Source: Bdellovibrionales bacterium (lineage in GTDB: Bacteria > Bdellovibrionota > Bdellovibrionia > Bdellovibrionales > UBA1609). From it: a stretch of DNA of 17,142 bases. Of the stretch, positions 15,231 through 17,142 are shown in pieces. The stretch lies in assembly GCA_020434645.1 (NCBI GenBank), contig JAGRAK010000011.1, forward strand, positions 1-17,142, in the 5' to 3' direction. The notes under the pieces were generated by a model. The model saw only the letters and a program-made list of their open reading frames with translations. It was not told the origin of the DNA and ran no database searches. The number at the start of each line of letters is the position of its first letter. Position 1 is the first letter of the stretch. The position numbers and the translations under genes are program-made.

Positions 15231-15827
15231 TTATTTTAACCACTTGATCTCTTCCTCGCCAAAAATAGCATTGGTATACCGTGCCGCTACGAATAGGTAA
15301 TCACTCAGCCTATTTAAAGTGATCACAATATGTTTTTGTTCAAGCTGTGGGCTTGTCTTTTGTGATTCGATAAAGCTGATCGTGATGCGTTCGGCTCTTC
15401 GACATACGGTTCGAGCCACATGAAGTGTGGCAGAGGTGATATGCCCACCCGGCATAACAAAATCTTTGAGTACCGGAAGCTCGGCCGTCATTTTATCAAT
15501 CTCAGACTCGAGCTCTGCTATTAATTTCTTCGAAAGCTCGGGCAATCGAGGTTTAAGTTTTTCGTCTTCGCAGGCCAGATGACTACCAATGTTAAAAAGT
15601 TCATGTTGCGTCAATTTTAAAGTGGTCACGACGCTCTGTAATGTCTTTGCTGATTTATTTGCGCCCTCAAATAAAAGAATTTGCGCCAGGCATACTCCGA
15701 TAGTTGAATTGAGCTCATCAACTGTGCCGTAGGCTTCGAGTTGAAGATTTGATTTTGACACGCGTCGGCCACCGAGCAGAGAAGTCTCCCCTAAGTCGCC
15801 ACCTTTAGTGTATATTTTTGTCGTCAT
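15231..15827 (-). CDS. pduO: PduO-type cob(I)alamin adenosyltransferase
   Basis: This cytoplasmic enzyme transfers the adenosyl group of ATP to cob(I)alamin, making adenosylcobalamin for B12-dependent enzymes. The 198-aa length is normal. All main family motifs are present. The N-terminal ATP site is IYTKGGDLGETSLLGGRRV (5-23), followed by YGTVDELN (33-40). The FVMPGG segment (123-128) precedes LHVARTVCRRAER (135-147), and LNRLSDYLFVAARY (171-184) closes the active site. It is unrelated in fold to CobA/CobO-type transferases. No other cobalamin gene is in the window, so it may serve salvage. Its start is 38 bases from the divergent amidohydrolase frame, so the two promoters would have to be very compact. 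Confidence 0.93.
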   Translation of the reverse strand: MTTKIYTKGGDLGETSLLGGRRVSKSNLQLEAYGTVDELNSTIGVCLAQILLFEGANKSAKTLQSVVTTLKLTQHELFNIGSHLACEDEKLKPRLPELSKKLIAELESEIDKMTAELPVLKDFVMPGGHITSATLHVARTVCRRAERITISFIESQKTSPQLEQKHIVITLNRLSDYLFVAARYTNAIFGEEEIKWLK

Positions 15828-15860
15828 AAGAATAGTTAAGCATATATTGGTTCTATCTTC

Positions 15861-15866
15861 AAAGAG
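15861..15866 (+). promoter_or_regulatory. Ribosome site supporting the ATG at 15875
   Basis: AAAGAG lies eight bases before the ATG at 15875 and overlaps the alternative GTG at 15866. It favours the shorter reading. Confidence 0.4.
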
Positions 15867-15874
15867 TGGTCATC

Positions 15875-16666
15875 ATGAAACCTTTTTTTATTTCAGTCCC
15901 CCATGCCGGAGAAAATGTTCCTAAAGAAGTGAAGTGGCTAGCCGACTTGCCAGAAACAGTCTTGATGTGCGATGTCGATCGCTTTGTGGATGAGCTTTAC
16001 ACGCCGGCCGCCTCGACCATGGGAGTGCCCATGTTGGTGGCTGAAACCCATCGCTACGTTGTGGATTTGAACCGAGTTCCAGAAGATATCGATCAAAACT
16101 CAGTAGAGGGAGCTGTAAATCCCCCGGGTTTATACACCACTGGGTTTCATTGGTCTAAGACGACTACTGGGGCGCCACTTATTAAAAATCCAATTTCACA
16201 AAGTCTTCATAATGAGCTCACCGAGAAGTACTACTCACCATTTCATAAAAAAATTGAACAGCAATACAAAGATTTATCTAAGGGGACAGAGTCGGTGTAT
16301 CACCTCGACGCTCATAGCATGCCTTCTGTTGGCACGAAAGCCCATCGAGATCCTGGGCAAAAGCGACCACAAATTGTAGTGAGTGATTGTGACGGAACTA
16401 GTTGTGACCCTGGTTTTTCTGAACTCGTGATCAAAGCTTATAAATCAGCAGGTTTTGAAGTGGAGTACAATTGGCCTTATAAGGGGGGTCGAATCACTCA
16501 AATGTATGGCAAGCCAGAACTTCAGCAGCATGCCTTGCAGGTGGAGATGAATCGATCATTATACATGAATGAATCAACAAAACGAAAAAATGCGAATGTG
16601 TTTCCTGAAGTGCAGCGACAAATTGTGCGGGCTATAGGCTACATAATGAATGGGTTGAAGTCATGA
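15875..16666 (+). CDS. N-formylglutamate amidohydrolase family protein
   Basis: Members hydrolyse N-formyl-L-glutamate to glutamate and formate, as in one histidine-degradation route, or act on related N-formyl compounds. The 263-aa product has SVPHAGENVP (7-16), the N-terminal PHaG motif. RYVVDLNR (60-67) and HLDAHSMPS (143-151) are further family motifs with likely metal ligands and catalytic acidic residues. The C-terminal part has PYKGGRITQMYG (201-212) followed by HALQVEMNRSLYM (219-231), also characteristic. Start: ATG at 15875 with AAAGAG upstream; a GTG at 15866 would add three residues. No other hut gene is nearby, so a histidine pathway is not supported by context. The stop overlaps the downstream ResB-like start as ATGA. 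Confidence 0.88.
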   Translation: MKPFFISVPHAGENVPKEVKWLADLPETVLMCDVDRFVDELYTPAASTMGVPMLVAETHRYVVDLNRVPEDIDQNSVEGAVNPPGLYTTGFHWSKTTTGAPLIKNPISQSLHNELTEKYYSPFHKKIEQQYKDLSKGTESVYHLDAHSMPSVGTKAHRDPGQKRPQIVVSDCDGTSCDPGFSELVIKAYKSAGFEVEYNWPYKGGRITQMYGKPELQQHALQVEMNRSLYMNESTKRKNANVFPEVQRQIVRAIGYIMNGLKS

Positions 16667-17142
16667 GCGCAGGCGTTCGTTATTTGGAGAAAATTTTTAA
16701 ATTCTTTTCATCTATACAGCTTGCCATCATCATTATTATTTCTCTCGGTATCATTTCTGCAGTGGGCACAATAGTCGAAGCTCGTTACGACGCCACTTAC
16801 GCACAAAAATTAGTTTATGGTTCTCCATACATGTATCTCATTATGGGGCTGTTATGCGTAAACTTAATCAACGTCATGATAGATCGATGGCCATGGAAGC
16901 CCTATCACGCTGGATTTGTCTGTGCGCATGTTGGGATTATTATACTTATCGCGGGCTCACTCATGACAAAGATATACGGAGTAGACGGCAGCATGAGCTT
17001 TGATATTGGTCAAAGCAATCGCTATGTCATGTTGCCGGATACAGAGTTTGTCGTTTACTCTGCTTTTGGCGACGGAAACTATAAGCACATGTATAGTAAT
17101 CGACAGGACTATCTCCTTCAGCCTCCTCAGCAATACCCTGAT
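16663..17142 (+). CDS. ResB/CcsB-like cytochrome c biogenesis protein, N-terminal part (cut by window edge)
   Basis: The first 160 residues are present, and the gene runs off the right edge. It opens with a short basic stretch and a membrane helix, SSIQLAIIIIISLGIISAVGT (16-36), like the IKLAI start of ResB. A second helix lies at about 57-72, then DRWPWKPYHAGF, and a third helix (about 85-102, CAHVGIIILIAGSLMTKI). Position of the His and the HAGFxxxHxGxxxLxxG pattern is that of ResB/CcsB (system II cytochrome c maturation), which works with CcsA to deliver haem across the inner membrane. After the third helix comes the start of the periplasmic domain. The ATG overlaps the upstream stop as ATGA, so the two are coupled. 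Confidence 0.85.
   Translation, partial: MSAGVRYLEKIFKFFSSIQLAIIIIISLGIISAVGTIVEARYDATYAQKLVYGSPYMYLIMGLLCVNLINVMIDRWPWKPYHAGFVCAHVGIIILIAGSLMTKIYGVDGSMSFDIGQSNRYVMLPDTEFVVYSAFGDGNYKHMYSNRQDYLLQPPQQYPD

Overview
The window is a chromosomal segment of a Gram-negative bacterium. It is dominated by one long minus-strand operon encoding a type II secretion system (T2SS). The 12 T2SS genes read, in transcription order from about 13061 down to the left edge, gspC-gspD-gspE-gspF-gspG-gspH-gspI-gspJ-gspK-[secreted tyrosine phosphatase-like gene]-gspL-gspM-gspN. gspN is cut by the window edge. The GspL is PilM-like, GspN is placed last, base composition is moderate, and the 3' flank carries ResB-type cytochrome c biogenesis. 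Together these suggest the Bdellovibrionota / former Deltaproteobacteria. That is an inference; no marker gene such as rRNA is present.

T2SS operon (1-13061, minus). GspC (inner-membrane link with a PDZ-like domain) and GspD (outer-membrane secretin) come first. GspE (zinc-containing motor ATPase) and GspF (inner-membrane platform) follow, then the major pseudopilin GspG and the minor pseudopilins GspH, I, J and K. After an unusual gene for an exported Cys-based phosphatase-like protein come GspL, GspM and the start of GspN. Most junctions overlap (ATGA, TAATG or longer), so translational coupling is likely. The gspF-gspG junction is different: it has a small hairpin and the strongest Shine-Dalgarno of the operon, which fits a need for extra GspG. 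No prepilin peptidase (gspO) or pilotin is visible here.

Divergent region (13062-14079). About 310 bases without a convincing gene separate gspC from a plus-strand gene. Its product resembles a shortened malonyl-CoA:ACP transacylase (FabD fold) that has lost the catalytic serine elbow, so it is probably a pseudoenzyme.

Right part (14096-17142). A minus-strand pair encodes a PduO-type cob(I)alamin adenosyltransferase and a probable two-domain GNAT-like protein. Divergent from these, on the plus strand, are an N-formylglutamate amidohydrolase-family protein and, overlapping it by ATGA, the N-terminal part of a ResB/CcsB-like cytochrome c biogenesis protein that runs off the right edge.

No tRNA, rRNA, CRISPR, insertion sequence or phage gene was seen. 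The most notable signals are the FabD-like pseudoenzyme, the phosphatase embedded in the T2SS operon (with an apparently missing general acid), and the Pro/Gly-rich insertions in several minor pseudopilins.
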